DNA of 64,000 nucleotides, taken from NCBI RefSeq assembly GCF_900215625.1, contig NZ_OBEK01000002.1, forward strand, positions 356,676-420,675. The letters run 5' to 3'. Both the position numbers and the translations under genes were made by a program. This document shows, one piece after another, positions 34,930-43,505 of this stretch. Source of the DNA: Terribacillus aidingensis. GTDB lineage: Bacteria; Bacillota; Bacilli; Bacillales; Amphibacillaceae. The notes below the pieces were generated by a model that was not told the DNA's origin, did not search any database, and saw nothing but the letters and a program-made list of their open reading frames with translations. Position 1 is the stretch's first letter. Each line of letters starts with the position of its first letter.

Positions 34930-35496
34930 ATGGCCAATATAATTATTACTCAAGCTCAAGCGAATAAACTTCGAGAGGTGTTAAAACGATATACAGTCGA
35001 ACAAGTAAGCGATAATTTCGGGACAGAAGATAGCTATTGGGATCCATTATCACCAGAATGGGATGGAGTACCTTTAGATACACTCAATAGAGCTCTATAC
35101 CAGCCTTACGATATTGCAGGATTTACATTAGGTCAGTGGATAGTACAATTAGAAGATAAAATGACGCTAGAAGTTCTTCAAGACAACATTCAGTTTATCA
35201 ATGAGAACCATACAAAATATCGTAAAGCTACGCTGTCAGAAGAAAGAGAAGGAAAACGTAGAAAACAATTCATTATTTCCGGCAGAAAAGTAGATGAATA
35301 TAAGCGAAACGATCTAATTAGAATCATGGATGACGCTGATCGCTACATATTTCGTATTGTGAAGGATGTTAACCTGGATGGAGTAGTTGTTGACTCCGAT
35401 CGAGTAGTTGAAACAAGTATTGGTGAGAAGGTGTATTTCAATAATTGTATATTAGTCTGTCCGGTGGAAAAGAGACTTGATATGGACATTAAGTAA
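34930..35496 (+). CDS. Phage hypothetical protein, 188 residues
   Basis: Ribosome site AAAAAGGAG precedes ATG. The N-terminal half is helical with EQVSDNFGTEDSYWDPLSP. The C-terminal half is basic then beta-rich (FRIVKDVNLDGVVVDSD). No recognised motif. It precedes the resolvase gene and a repeat variant. Confidence 0.55.
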   Translation: MANIIITQAQANKLREVLKRYTVEQVSDNFGTEDSYWDPLSPEWDGVPLDTLNRALYQPYDIAGFTLGQWIVQLEDKMTLEVLQDNIQFINENHTKYRKATLSEEREGKRRKQFIISGRKVDEYKRNDLIRIMDDADRYIFRIVKDVNLDGVVVDSDRVVETSIGEKVYFNNCILVCPVEKRLDMDIK

Positions 35497-35514
35497 TATG
35501 TAAGGAAAAGTTGT

Positions 35515-35528
35515 AAATAAAATAAAAT
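35515..35528 (+). repeat. 14-bp phage intergenic repeat, variant copy
   Basis: AAATAAAATAAAAT, 10 bases before the resolvase start. Confidence 0.5.
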
Positions 35529-35538
35529 TATATGAGGG

Positions 35539-36078
35539 GTGGATTATATTCTTAATGAAGGAAAGATATTTGAACAACAAATTAAAGCTTCAGCTAAAAA
35601 GCAGGGTGTCTATATGTATCGTATTAAAGATACTTCCCCTATACAGCTTAAAAGAAATGTTAAGGTTAGCCCGAATGTGTTTGATTGTTTTATATTCTCA
35701 GATGGTTTTCTTTTCCCAGCGGAACTCAAATCCACTAAGCAGAAAAGTATTTCATGGGATGAAAGGATAATTAAGCAACACCAGATCGACAGTCTTAAAG
35801 AAGCTGCTATATACAGTAATATTATACCTGGCTTCATATTTAATTTTAGAGAGCCAGAAGACAATACGTATTTTGTACACATTAATGACTTTCTACTATA
35901 TAAGGATATTGCCGAGAATGGTAAGGAACACACGTACAAAAGCAAAGTTAACAAGTCATCTATTCCAATTGGAATCTGCAGAGAAATAGGTGTTAAGTTG
36001 ATTTCAATTAAAGCAAGAACGAAGTATACATATTATATAAATCAAATGTGTAGGGATTTAATTAAGAAATACTCATAA
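35539..36078 (+). CDS. RecU-like Holliday junction resolvase
   Basis: 179 residues. A PD-(D/E)xK nuclease core is visible: VFDCFIFSDGFLFPAELKST around residues 47-66, giving D, E and K. It is followed by Q-x-D-x-L (HQIDSLKEA), as in RecU resolvases. It would cut four-way junctions in recombination and replication ends. GTG start close to GAGGGG. Phage-borne RecU-like genes are common near the end of early regions. Confidence 0.75.
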   Translation: MDYILNEGKIFEQQIKASAKKQGVYMYRIKDTSPIQLKRNVKVSPNVFDCFIFSDGFLFPAELKSTKQKSISWDERIIKQHQIDSLKEAAIYSNIIPGFIFNFREPEDNTYFVHINDFLLYKDIAENGKEHTYKSKVNKSSIPIGICREIGVKLISIKARTKYTYYINQMCRDLIKKYS

Positions 36079-36124
36079 GACAAACTTTGAATTACATAGT
36101 GATGAGCAACAAGGAGGGGAATTA

Positions 36125-36388
36125 TTGTTCCAGGTAAAAATTAATGAAGACGAGTTGAAAGCGATCTATTTAGAAACACTTCAGCAGCATATAGAGGAAA
36201 TCGACAAAGAATGCATCTTTTGGGATTCAAAAGAATTAATGAAACAAACTAAGATGAGTTGGAATACTATTCAGGATAAGTTTTTCTATGACTCGCGTTT
36301 TCCTAAGAAAAAGATAGGTGGGAAATGGTACTATCATGGAGAAAAGACTAAACAATTTTTATCTTATTGGTTTGCTGAACAGGACTAA
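36125..36388 (+). CDS. DUF771-like helix-turn-helix protein
   Basis: TTG start with ribosome site AAGGAGGGG. The 87 residues hold DKECIFWDSKELMKQTKMSW and NTIQDKFFYDSRFPKKKIGG, then KWYYHGEKTKQFL, matching the DUF771 group of small phage DNA-binding proteins (excisionase-like). It is the last early gene before a terminator and putative arm-type sites, which suits a role in site-specific recombination or control. The role is inferred. Confidence 0.65.
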   Translation: MFQVKINEDELKAIYLETLQQHIEEIDKECIFWDSKELMKQTKMSWNTIQDKFFYDSRFPKKKIGGKWYYHGEKTKQFLSYWFAEQD

Positions 36389-36396
36389 AAAACATG

Positions 36397-36425
36397 CCCT
36401 TAACCCTAGCGGTTGAGGGTTTTTT
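36397..36425 (+). terminator. Rho-independent terminator
   Basis: CCCTTAACC pairs with GGTTGAGGG across CTAGC, followed by TTTTTT. Confidence 0.8.
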
Positions 36426-36438
36426 CAATAGGGTGATT

Positions 36439-36480
36439 TGACCACCAATTTGACCACATTTTGACCACCAAATGACCACC
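36439..36480. repeat. Four phased TGACCACC repeats (11-12 bp apart)
   Basis: TGACCACC begins at 36439, 36451 (last base A), 36462 and 36473, one per DNA helix turn. Such arrays resemble arm-type integrase sites or initiator iterons. They lie at the right edge of the phage early region. Confidence 0.5.
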
Positions 36481-36493
36481 TGGAAGTAAAAAA

Positions 36494-36541
36494 GCATGAA
36501 ATTGTTTGAAAAGCTATTTTTAAGAAACGTTGATTTCATGC
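36494..36541. repeat. Inverted repeat next to phased repeats
   Basis: GCATGAAAT (36494-36502) and ATTTCATGC (36533-36541) are perfect inverted copies 30 bases apart. Together with the neighbouring repeats this may mark the right attachment region of the element. Confidence 0.4.
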
Positions 36542-36651
36542 GATTTCTCACACCTATTCATATCCCTAAATACCCCAATATATGTTCCGCACGCAAGTAC
36601 ATCCATGGGAACGTTCTCAGTATATGGAGAACTTCTAATCTATTAATCTGT

Positions 36652-36686
36652 AAACCTCTGATACTATTTGTATCGGAGGTTTTTTC
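36652..36686 (+). terminator. Rho-independent terminator
   Basis: AAACCTCTGATAC pairs with GTATCGGAGGTTT across TATTT, followed by TTTTTCG. No gene is seen directly upstream in 36426-36650 apart from repeats. Confidence 0.75.
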
Positions 36687-36915
36687 GTTTAGTTGTTTTT
36701 ATTTCAGTTTCTAACGCTAACGGCTTCAAACATTACACTTCGCATAAGAAGTCGGGCAGAATAACATAATTTTTATGTAGTACAGAATTAATAGGTGACG
36801 ATAGGAAAATTATGGGTTATGCTATTGTAGCAGGAATTACCGGCTTTCGAACAGATGCCACTGCTCTAGATATCTAGAGGATAGAGAAGGTTGACTGGCA
36901 GGAGGAATTTAATAA

Positions 36916-37032
36916 TTGATTACGGATATTATGTGGGAAATCGAATTTTTAATAGACAGAGTATTATATCTTGGAGCAATACCTGCAATTATTTATGCAT
37001 TATATTTGCTGCAAAAGATTTCAAAAAAGTAG
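36916..37032 (+). CDS. 38-residue single-span membrane protein
   Basis: GGAGGAA lies 8 bases before TTG 36916. The product has a charged N-terminus (TDIMWEIEFLIDR), one membrane span (VLYLGAIPAIIYALYLL) and a basic tail KISKK. A hairpin of terminator type follows at about 37043-37082. Its place before an endolysin gene would fit a small lysis-associated or holin-like protein, but that is only context. Confidence 0.5.
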   Translation: MITDIMWEIEFLIDRVLYLGAIPAIIYALYLLQKISKK

Positions 37033-37309
37033 GCTGCCTAACGAATGGCTCATTCTGAATAAGGAATGGGCTGTTTTGTTTGCTTGAATATAACAACTGA
37101 AAGTTATAATTTGATTAATTTCTTGTGAAGTATTCATACAAATGGTGTGTGTAATGTGCTTCGGTAATTTATGATTAAACAGAAGTATTATGGATTGCAG
37201 CCTTTCCTAATCATTGAAATAAGGCGGCCTATTATAAACTGGAATAATTAAAACGCCGTGGACAGCCCTGAGCTCTTACGTACGATAAACCGAAAGGAGC
37301 TATATACGA

Positions 37310-38230
37310 ATGGCTAGAGTATCATTAGACACGTTGCTGCGTCGTTCGGAAAGAAATATGGGGAACGGCATGAATCCTATCGTGAAGCAGAGCGCGCTGG
37401 AGGTAATTCGGCGGGCATATAAGGAAGGCATCCATGTTCAAATCTCCCAGGGGATGCGGACATATGCAGAGCAGAACAGATTGTATGCGCAAGGCCGGAC
37501 TGCGCCGGGAAGTATCGTAACAAATGCTAGAGGCGGTCAGTCGAACCATAACTTTGGCCTGGCGGTAGATTTCTTCCTCACTACTTGGGACGGCACGAAA
37601 GCCACTTGGACAGTAAATGACAATTGGCGTCGGGCTGCCGCTATCGCTAAAAGTCTCGGCTTTGAATGGGGCGGTGACTGGAGAAGCTTTAAGGATTATC
37701 CTCATCTCGAGATGACGGGAGGTCTTTCTACAGCGCAGCTGCGCGCGGGGAGTAGACCAAGTCTGACGGATCGTACTGGCACTGCGACACCGTCTCCTAG
37801 CAGTAATGGTGGTAACGGCAGCAGCCCAGCGCCTGGCGGAACGGAATTGGTTAAAACAGCACAAAGATGGGCGAACCAATACAAGGAAGAAGCAAGTTTT
37901 CGGGAGCTTGATGTAGATGGATTGAATGGTCCGTTAACAATGGACGCGTTGCTGCGAATTTGCCAGCTGTTCGGTAAGACAGCCATTGATGGCATATGGG
38001 GACCAAGAACAAAAGCTTCTGTGCCAGAGCAGAGTATAACCGACCATCAGCCTGGCTGGACACGTTTAATTCAAGCTACACTCGTATGCTTAGGATACAA
38101 CTTGAACATCGATGGTATTTACGGCACTAACACAAGAGGCGCGATAAGTGCTTACCAGCGCAGCCAAGGTATTGGTGTTGATGGTATTGCTGGTCCAGAA
38201 ACATTTGAAGAATTCTTTAAAACTGCGTAA
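37310..38230 (+). CDS. M15 peptidase endolysin with two peptidoglycan-binding domains
   Basis: 306 residues without signal peptide. The N-terminal 150 residues are an L-alanyl-D-glutamate-type M15 peptidase: QGMRTYAEQNRLYAQGRT, the zinc motif QSNHNFGLAVDF and the late YPHLEM. After a Ser/Gly/Pro linker come two PG_binding_1 modules (DVDGLNGPLTMDALLRI; NIDGIYGTNTRGAISAYQ with GVDGIAGPET). It cleaves wall cross-peptides. Lack of signal and position suggest a phage lysin, though codon use looks closer to the host than the early phage genes. Ribosome site AAAGGAGC. Confidence 0.8.
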   Translation: MARVSLDTLLRRSERNMGNGMNPIVKQSALEVIRRAYKEGIHVQISQGMRTYAEQNRLYAQGRTAPGSIVTNARGGQSNHNFGLAVDFFLTTWDGTKATWTVNDNWRRAAAIAKSLGFEWGGDWRSFKDYPHLEMTGGLSTAQLRAGSRPSLTDRTGTATPSPSSNGGNGSSPAPGGTELVKTAQRWANQYKEEASFRELDVDGLNGPLTMDALLRICQLFGKTAIDGIWGPRTKASVPEQSITDHQPGWTRLIQATLVCLGYNLNIDGIYGTNTRGAISAYQRSQGIGVDGIAGPETFEEFFKTA

Positions 38231-38235
38231 TAGCA

Positions 38236-38260
38236 GCCCTCCTTCTTTGGAGGGCCTTTT
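38236..38260 (+). terminator. Rho-independent terminator
   Basis: GCCCTCC pairs with GGAGGGC across TTCTTT, followed by CTTTTC. Beyond it, 38261-38514 holds no intact gene; a stretch near 38381-38502 reads GVRITAVLRTDTQLPKESDE to a stop and may be a C-terminal remnant. Confidence 0.7.
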
Positions 38261-38514
38261 CATTACTCTTAATACATAATTATGTAAGTCTTTTAAAAAA
38301 GGTGATTCCAAAACAGCAAAGCAGGTATAATTCTTCCGCTTTACCTTGATTGATCCGCCTATCGTCAACGAAAATCATGAATTCTTGGGGTTCGTATTAC
38401 TGCTGTCTTAAGAACTGATACACAGCTGCCTAAAGAGTCAGATGAGCTTGACAAGAATGTCCGCTTACCAAATAATGGAGATCGGATGCAACATGCAGTT
38501 TAAGGAGATAAAAA

Positions 38515-38676
38515 ATGAAGTATTTCGTCACTATTGTATACGCTATCTTTTTCTTCTATTTTGTGGATAAAGCAGATTTCGAAAAAAACTGGGTTTATCT
38601 AATAACAGTGGGGCCTTTGTTCATGGGCAGTACCTTAGCTTTATTGACAATGATGGACAAGAAAAAAACAAAATAA
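38515..38676 (+). CDS. 53-residue membrane protein
   Basis: Ribosome site AAGGAG lies 7 bases before the ATG. Two membrane spans are visible: the first within MKYFVTIVYAIFFFYFV, the second within YLITVGPLFMGSTLALL. A basic tail (DKKKTK) follows. Family not recognised. Confidence 0.55.
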   Translation: MKYFVTIVYAIFFFYFVDKADFEKNWVYLITVGPLFMGSTLALLTMMDKKKTK

Positions 38677-38795
38677 AGAAATCCTTATGCTTATGTATAT
38701 AACGTGACCTGTATTACGACTTTATTGGTGTCACAAAAGAATAGGAATGTTTTGAGGTGAAATATCTATTCTCTAAATGGACTGGAGGGATGTCG

Positions 38796-39215
38796 ATGAA
38801 GTATATCAAATTCTTTATTTCGGTTGTACTGGGAGTAGTGCTTGCTGGTTGCAGCAGCTCAGAAAGAATGATTATATCTGAGAAAACTATTCAAAATGTC
38901 TCTGTCTCTAAGTCCGAAGGTTATGGCGGCTTAAACGAAGCATTTTTATGGACTGCTGGCAGTCTCACTGAAATGAAATTATTTGAAGAGATGATAAACA
39001 GCGCTAGAAAGGAAGAAGTAAAAACAGGCAAACCTGCTTACGATGTGTTGCTAGATTATGGCGAAGGGGAGTCTGGAGGAGAAAGAGTTATCCATATTAC
39101 CGAGTCAGATGATGGAAGATGGCTGCTTACATATGATGGACACCAAGATAAAACGTATGCTGCCACAAAAGAAAGCTCTCAACCGGTTCAAGACTTAATT
39201 GAATCTGTTGATTAA
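38796..39215 (+). CDS. Small lipoprotein
   Basis: ATG 38796 is preferred, 7 bases after GGAGG. A lipoprotein signal is clear: basic start, hydrophobic core and lipobox LAGC near residue 17-20. The mature part (about 120 residues) has ISEKTIQNVSVSKSEGYGG and a Trp/Asp-rich end (DDGRWLLTYDGHQDKTY). It would be anchored outside the membrane. Family not recognised. Confidence 0.65.
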   Translation: MKYIKFFISVVLGVVLAGCSSSERMIISEKTIQNVSVSKSEGYGGLNEAFLWTAGSLTEMKLFEEMINSARKEEVKTGKPAYDVLLDYGEGESGGERVIHITESDDGRWLLTYDGHQDKTYAATKESSQPVQDLIESVD

Positions 39216-39300
39216 GGTTTTCAATAAGAGATGGGATTTCATTTAAACTAAGAGATCGACTCTTCTCCAAGTAATTTATGTCTGTAGATTAGGAACAGAG

Positions 39301-39480
39301 GTGACGATCATTCGCACAAACCGAATCTTAATAGTAATGGCAATCGTAATACTCCTGCTAAACTACCCTGTAAATATGTATTTGTTAAATTATTCGCCTG
39401 AGCCAACAGGTATTTTTATTGCCTTTATTTTAATCTGCATTGTCATGATGAGACTAATAGATAAAAAGAAGGATAAATAA
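39301..39480 (+). CDS. 59-residue membrane protein
   Basis: GTG 39301 has AGGA 6 bases upstream. Two membrane spans (ILIVMAIVILLLNYPV and TGIFIAFILICIVMM) separated by a short loop, ending KKKDK. It resembles the small protein at 38515 in plan but not in sequence. Family not recognised. Confidence 0.5.
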   Translation: MTIIRTNRILIVMAIVILLLNYPVNMYLLNYSPEPTGIFIAFILICIVMMRLIDKKKDK

Positions 39481-39495
39481 GCAGCAAAGCAAAAT

Positions 39496-39801
39496 CTATG
39501 AATGTTCCTCTGTAAGGCGCAAAGTTTTCTTATCTTTTATTACTGTGACTAGCATATATATGTTAATCAAGACAGCAATTGAAATCATTATTGTTAAGCT
39601 GTATGAAACGTTTATATGAAAAATGTTACTTACAACATTTATTAATGGGAAAGTTGTTAAAAAGCAGAGAAAACGGGTCTTTCTCTTGGGATCTTCCCCT
39701 TCTTTTCGGTGAGATTTTAAAAAGCTCAGCGACAGCCATGTAATAAACGGTAAATAGTGAGCAAGTAAAATAATAATAAATATGAGCAAAATCGAAAACA
39801 C
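39496..39801 (-). CDS. Membrane protein, 101 residues
   Basis: GTG 39801 with GGAAGGG next to it. Three hydrophobic spans are visible (LLIFIIILLAHYLPFITW; FLCFLTTFPLINVVSNIF; TIMISIAVLINIYMLV), with a charged loop KSHRKEGEDPKRKTR after the first. Runs opposite to neighbours. Family not recognised. Confidence 0.5.
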   Translation of the reverse strand: MFSILLIFIIILLAHYLPFITWLSLSFLKSHRKEGEDPKRKTRFLCFLTTFPLINVVSNIFHINVSYSLTIMISIAVLINIYMLVTVIKDKKTLRLTEEHS

Positions 39802-39932
39802 CCTTCCAGCCTATCAGTTACCTTGCAGTCTTGGTATAAATTATCATTCTAATATTATCCAATTAACATTCATCAAAATTTTAACATGTGATTCCATTAA
39901 TTGTAATCGAAAAATATAAGTGAGGTGAAAGA

Positions 39933-40760
39933 ATGATTCCAATAAGCGTTATGCCTCCGAAAGAAAAGGTGAGTGCTTGGGTGCAGAGGCTGCATACTTT
40001 CGGACCGCGATATACTGGAAGTGCAGCGCACAAAGCATCTATACAATTCTTTGCAGATGAATTTGCGAAACTAGGCGACAAACAACATTTTACAAAATGG
40101 GAAGCGGAAGATTAGCATTTGTCTGTTAAATGTTTAAGGTGAGTGGGAAGAATTGCCTGTCAGCTTCTATTATCCCCCTATTCTGGTCAAACACCAGACA
40201 ATGGTATAGAAGCTGAAATGATTATTGGTGACGGGGCATAAGCAGATTGCGCAATTTGGTATCAATGGGCAAGCATCAACGCGTTGGCTGCACAATCATC
40301 CAGAGTTATGGGACCGCAACAATGGTCATAAAAATACTGTAGCAGCTCTCACGCTAGAGCACTTGGGCTGTTTAGAGTGGAAAGATAATACAAATGGGGA
40401 TTACGAGTATACGGGAAAACCGGAAACAGAGTTTGTTTACAGAGGAAACGATCAAATGAACCGTATCTATTCAAAGTCGCTTGAAGGGAGAGAAATAGTC
40501 AGAAGTATTACACTGCATCCAAAGAACAAGTTCCATTTTGGCGAAGGGCAGCCTTTCTATGATGCAGGTATACGGATTATTTGCTTGCTGAAGGTGCAAA
40601 TGGATTTATCGAGAGGAGGCTGGATATTGATTTTATGTATGAACAGATACAATCATTTGTCAAAATGGAAACAGGATATACTCGAATGGGGAGATTTAAA
40701 CGAGATAGGAACAAACTCTTTGCGAAAATTAGTTTACTTATATCCCAAAGAACTATTTGA
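39933..40760 (+). pseudogene. Decayed M28-family metallopeptidase
   Basis: The N-terminus (KVSAWVQRLHTFGPRYTGSA) reads to a stop at 40113. Other frames continue with YSGQTPDNGIEAEMIIGDG, then TVAALTLEHLGCLEW (with the zinc-ligand Glu), FGEGQPFYDAGI and finally RLDIDFMYEQIQSFVKM. All match the order of M28 aminopeptidase-like proteins. At least three frameshifts or deletions are needed to join them, so the gene is dead. Confidence 0.7.
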
Positions 40761-40789
40761 AACCCGTATATTTCATAAGGAAGTTAGTG

Positions 40790-41290
40790 ATGGTTCAGGT
40801 AGCCATATATGAGTATGCTGACAATCCAATCGAACATCCACTTGCATCCATTGATAGAGATTTTCGCTCTGTTGATTGCACAACAGATTTATCTTCTCTG
40901 GAACCAAAGGAAATTGCAAAACTTATCGTGAATGTTAATAATAATGCAACCAATTCATTTATTCAGCATATCAGGAGAAGATTATCTATATTAGAAAGAC
41001 CTCTGACTACAGCTCGTGAAGATGGAAAAAGTTACATTTACTCAAACTTTAATTCTACGTATGCTCAAATGGCATTAACCATACCAAGAACGTACAACTT
41101 CTGTTTACCTTCCAAAACCAAAGAAGGTAAACAAACAAGCGTAAAAACTCCCGCTCAAAGATTAGGAATAACAGATAAAGAATTTTTTGGAAAATATTAT
41201 ATATCTAAGATACGTCACTTGAAGAAAATTGTACTGTTTTTTGAAGGTGAATGGAAATTTTATGGTAAAATATATATAAGAACTGAATGA
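40790..41290 (+). pseudogene. Transposase-like C-terminal remnant
   Basis: From ATG 40790 (AAGGAAG upstream) the frame gives 166 residues. The segment IRRRLSILERPLTTAREDGK, then NSTYAQMALTIPRTYNFCLP and TPAQRLGITDKEF resembles the C-terminal part of insertion-sequence transposases seen in Bacillaceae. The N-terminal catalytic part is missing and no terminal inverted repeats are found, so it is a remnant. It directly abuts the broken peptidase gene. The match is from memory of the pattern. Confidence 0.45.
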
Positions 41291-41396
41291 GCTTGTTTAA
41301 TTAACGGCAGTTTAGTGCAAGAGCACTGATTAAACTGATATTCAACAAATGGTCCAAATTGCTTAATAAGCATAATTTATAGAAAGGGGTAGTGTG

Positions 41397-41597
41397 ATGG
41401 GGTTTTGGTACTTACTATTGCTTTTGATAGGTATTGTTTTTATTATTGCCGGTCTTACGAAAAAGGGTGTGTCTGCGGCTGTTAAAGTCGTTATATTGCT
41501 ATTTGTTTTTGGAGTTCTATTTATCGTTATTTCAGTGTTTATGTTTCTTCCTGGTAGTGATGAGATTGTTGCAGAACTGCTGAAATTAGATTGGTGA
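41397..41597 (+). CDS. Two-span membrane protein, 67 residues
   Basis: ATG 41397 (or GTG 41394) after AAAGGGG. Two membrane segments (YLLLLLIGIVFIIAGL; VVILLFVFGVLFIVISVFMF) joined by a short basic loop. No known family. Confidence 0.5.
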   Translation: MGFWYLLLLLIGIVFIIAGLTKKGVSAAVKVVILLFVFGVLFIVISVFMFLPGSDEIVAELLKLDW

Positions 41598-41719
41598 TTT
41601 CTTATTCAATATGCCTATTTAAAGCAATCGGGCACGATTTTTTAATAAAATGTGGAATGACGTACTTAAATTAAAGAATGCGTTAATTAGATGTAATGCC
41701 ATTTAAAATAATAGGAAAA

Positions 41720-41748
41720 GGAGCTTGGATTAACAAGCTCCTTTTTTT
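41720..41748 (+). terminator. Rho-independent terminator
   Basis: GGAGCTTG pairs with CAAGCTCC across GATTAA, followed by TTTTTTT. Confidence 0.8.
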
Positions 41749-41810
41749 GTGTTATTTTTAATATTAATTTATATGTTATTTCCAGTGTTAGTTACCAAAT
41801 ATTTAAGGCT

Positions 41811-41928
41811 CTATTTCCGTTGATTTTTTGTGTTTTGTACTCCTAAACCGAACCCGTTACTCTTTTTGCACCTTCTTTTTTCACCTGCCAATTGCCGTTC
41901 CATCAGGTGTAGTATGATAATTAGTCAT
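41811..41928 (-). pseudogene. Possible small gene with frameshift
   Basis: Reading left from ATG 41928 (GGAGGTGAAA upstream) gives MTNYHTTPDGTAIG. The frame stops at once, but a shifted frame continues AGEKRRCKKSNGFGLGVQNT to 41811. The excellent ribosome site suggests a former gene of about 38 residues. The remaining gap to 42110 shows nothing else. Confidence 0.3.
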
Positions 41929-42110
41929 ATTTTCACCTCCAATAGTTGTATACCTCCAATGCATAAGTTGAATTCCTCTTTTACAAGCAGAAATAAATCC
42001 ATACCAGCTCGTTACTAGACTTGTCACTTAATTGTGAATAAATGTACAAAATTTCAGACTTTTTAACACTAATCCTGTGGAATAATAAAGATATAAAGAG
42101 GGGAGATCAT

Positions 42111-42497
42111 ATGCCAAAACTGCATGTTGCTTTATTCAAAGAAATACTGGAACAGCTGGAAGCAGACCAACTCCAAGGAACGTTGATTAGAGAATACCGT
42201 TGCAAAATCGGATCATGTACACCGTACGATGTTGTCCATCATGCGGAAGTGCTGCTGCAAGAAGAGTTTATTACTGGCGCAGCAGCAAACTCTAAAGACT
42301 ACCGTGATGTATTTGTCAACGACATAGCCGTAAAAGGACATGAATTGCTTGCTTTAATGGAGAATAAGAGCGTAGCAGAAGGAGCTAAAAAACTGCTAGG
42401 GAACAGCTTTGAGAAGGCGACACCAGGAATACTGTTAAGCGCATTGCACGCGGCAATGAAACAAGAGAATATTAAAAAAGAGGAGCTTGCCGTATAG
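42111..42497 (+). CDS. DUF2513-like winged-helix protein
   Basis: ATG 42111 follows GAGGGGAG; an upstream extension lacks a ribosome site. The 128-residue protein begins PKLHVALFKEILEQLEAD and has a central DVVHHAEVLLQEEFITG. It ends with a VKGHELLALMENKSV box resembling the GHeFLd box of DUF2513 proteins, which are phage-associated and predicted winged helix. The stop codon lies in a strong hairpin. Confidence 0.5.
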   Translation: MPKLHVALFKEILEQLEADQLQGTLIREYRCKIGSCTPYDVVHHAEVLLQEEFITGAAANSKDYRDVFVNDIAVKGHELLALMENKSVAEGAKKLLGNSFEKATPGILLSALHAAMKQENIKKEELAV

Positions 42498-42510
42498 GTA
42501 AGCTCCTCTT
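42478..42510 (+). terminator. Hairpin overlapping stop codon
   Basis: AAGAGGAGCTTGCC pairs with GGTAAGCTCCTCTT (one G-T pair) across GTATA. Only a weak T run follows. Confidence 0.6.
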
Positions 42511-42525
42511 CATTTGCACAGCTAT

Positions 42526-42669
42526 TTAACGTTCTTTTAGATAATAGTCGTCCATATTATGCTCGTTTTTGCGGTAGCTTCGTGTGTATCCGCATTTACA
42601 TGTATCAGAAACACTATCAATCTTGTGGCGGCCTCTTATTTTGCAAACTAACTTGTAAATAAGCTTCAC
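42526..42669 (-). CDS. 47-residue protein with CKC motif
   Basis: GTG 42669 with AGGTGG upstream. The basic product begins KLIYKLVCKIRGRHKIDSVS and has DTCKCGYTRSYRKNEH, a possible single zinc knuckle. It lies just after the end of lexA, on the same strand, and may be read through from it. Family not recognised. Confidence 0.5.
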   Translation of the reverse strand: MKLIYKLVCKIRGRHKIDSVSDTCKCGYTRSYRKNEHNMDDYYLKER

Positions 42670-42788
42670 GATTCCACCTGCTTTCTAACATTTGGTTATT
42701 AAATCATATTCTAATATAACCAAAAAATGTGTCGAAAGTTGATAGAAAGTATGTAAAATTTATGAAAAAAAATCGGCCGAGACCGATT

Positions 42789-43418
42789 CTACTGAATAGA
42801 ACGGTACAGGCCGATTACTTTACCGAGAATACTTACATTAGAAAGAATAATAGGATCCATTGTACTGTTCTCCGGCTGCAGGCGGATTTGGTTCTCTTCT
42901 TTAAAGAAACGTTTTACAGTTGCTTCATTGTCCTCTGTCATTGCAACAACAATTTCGCCGTTTTGAGCAGTCTGCTGCTGCTTCACAATAACCATATCGC
43001 CGTCGAGTATGCCTGCTTCAATCATACTTTCTCCAACTACGACTAAGACGAAGATATTATCATCCGGGCCGACGAGGTGATTCGGAACCGGCACATACTC
43101 TTCAATATTCTCCACTGCTGTAATGGGAATACCGGCAGTTACTTTACCAATCACTGGTGCATAGTTCGGTTCACCGCGAGGGATATCCGTTTGATCTCCA
43201 TTCTCAAGCGAGAGAACTTCGATAGCTCTGGGCTTCGTCGGATCTCGGCGGATTAGTCCTTTTTTCTCCAAGCGGGAAAGGTGGCCGTGTACGGTGGAAC
43301 TGGATGCCAGCCCGACTGCCTCGCCAATTTCTCTAACGGATGGCGGATAGCCTTTATCTAGAACTTGCTCTTTTATGTAAGCTAAAATTGCTTCCTGTCT
43401 TTTCGATAGTTTCATCAT
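42789..43418 (-). CDS. lexA: LexA, SOS repressor
   Basis: 209 residues from ATG 43418 (ATG 43415 is also possible), with GGGGTG upstream. The N-terminal winged helix contains [20 protein letters not shown]. The self-cleavage site is A95-G96 (KVTAGIP), with Ser131 in VGESM and Lys146 in DMVIVKQQ as the catalytic pair. It represses SOS genes until RecA-ssDNA promotes cleavage. LexA boxes in the shared upstream region show autoregulation and control of the divergent yneB operon. Confidence 0.95.
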   Translation of the reverse strand: MMKLSKRQEAILAYIKEQVLDKGYPPSVREIGEAVGLASSSTVHGHLSRLEKKGLIRRDPTKPRAIEVLSLENGDQTDIPRGEPNYAPVIGKVTAGIPITAVENIEEYVPVPNHLVGPDDNIFVLVVVGESMIEAGILDGDMVIVKQQQTAQNGEIVVAMTEDNEATVKRFFKEENQIRLQPENSTMDPIILSNVSILGKVIGLYRSIQ

Positions 43419-43482
43419 GTATCGAACACCCCGTGCATATATTTTTATTACATACAGTATATCATGATAGATTTCAATATAC

Positions 43483-43494
43483 AAACATCCGTTC
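43483..43494. promoter_or_regulatory. LexA box, weak, lexA side
   Basis: AAAC-ATCC-GTTC, one base off the Gram-positive core GAAC-N4-GTTC, 65 bases upstream of lexA. Confidence 0.5.
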
Positions 43495-43505
43495 GAAAAA
43501 ACCTC

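Noticed and set aside
36439-36480. Short direct repeats as a CRISPR array
   Set aside because: Units are 8 bp at 11-12 bp spacing, with no spacers and no cas genes nearby; integrase-arm or iteron type sites fit better.
41830-42018. 62-codon rightward frame before the DUF2513-like gene
   Set aside because: Poor codon pattern, no ribosome site, and it overlaps a leftward small ORF that has a perfect one.
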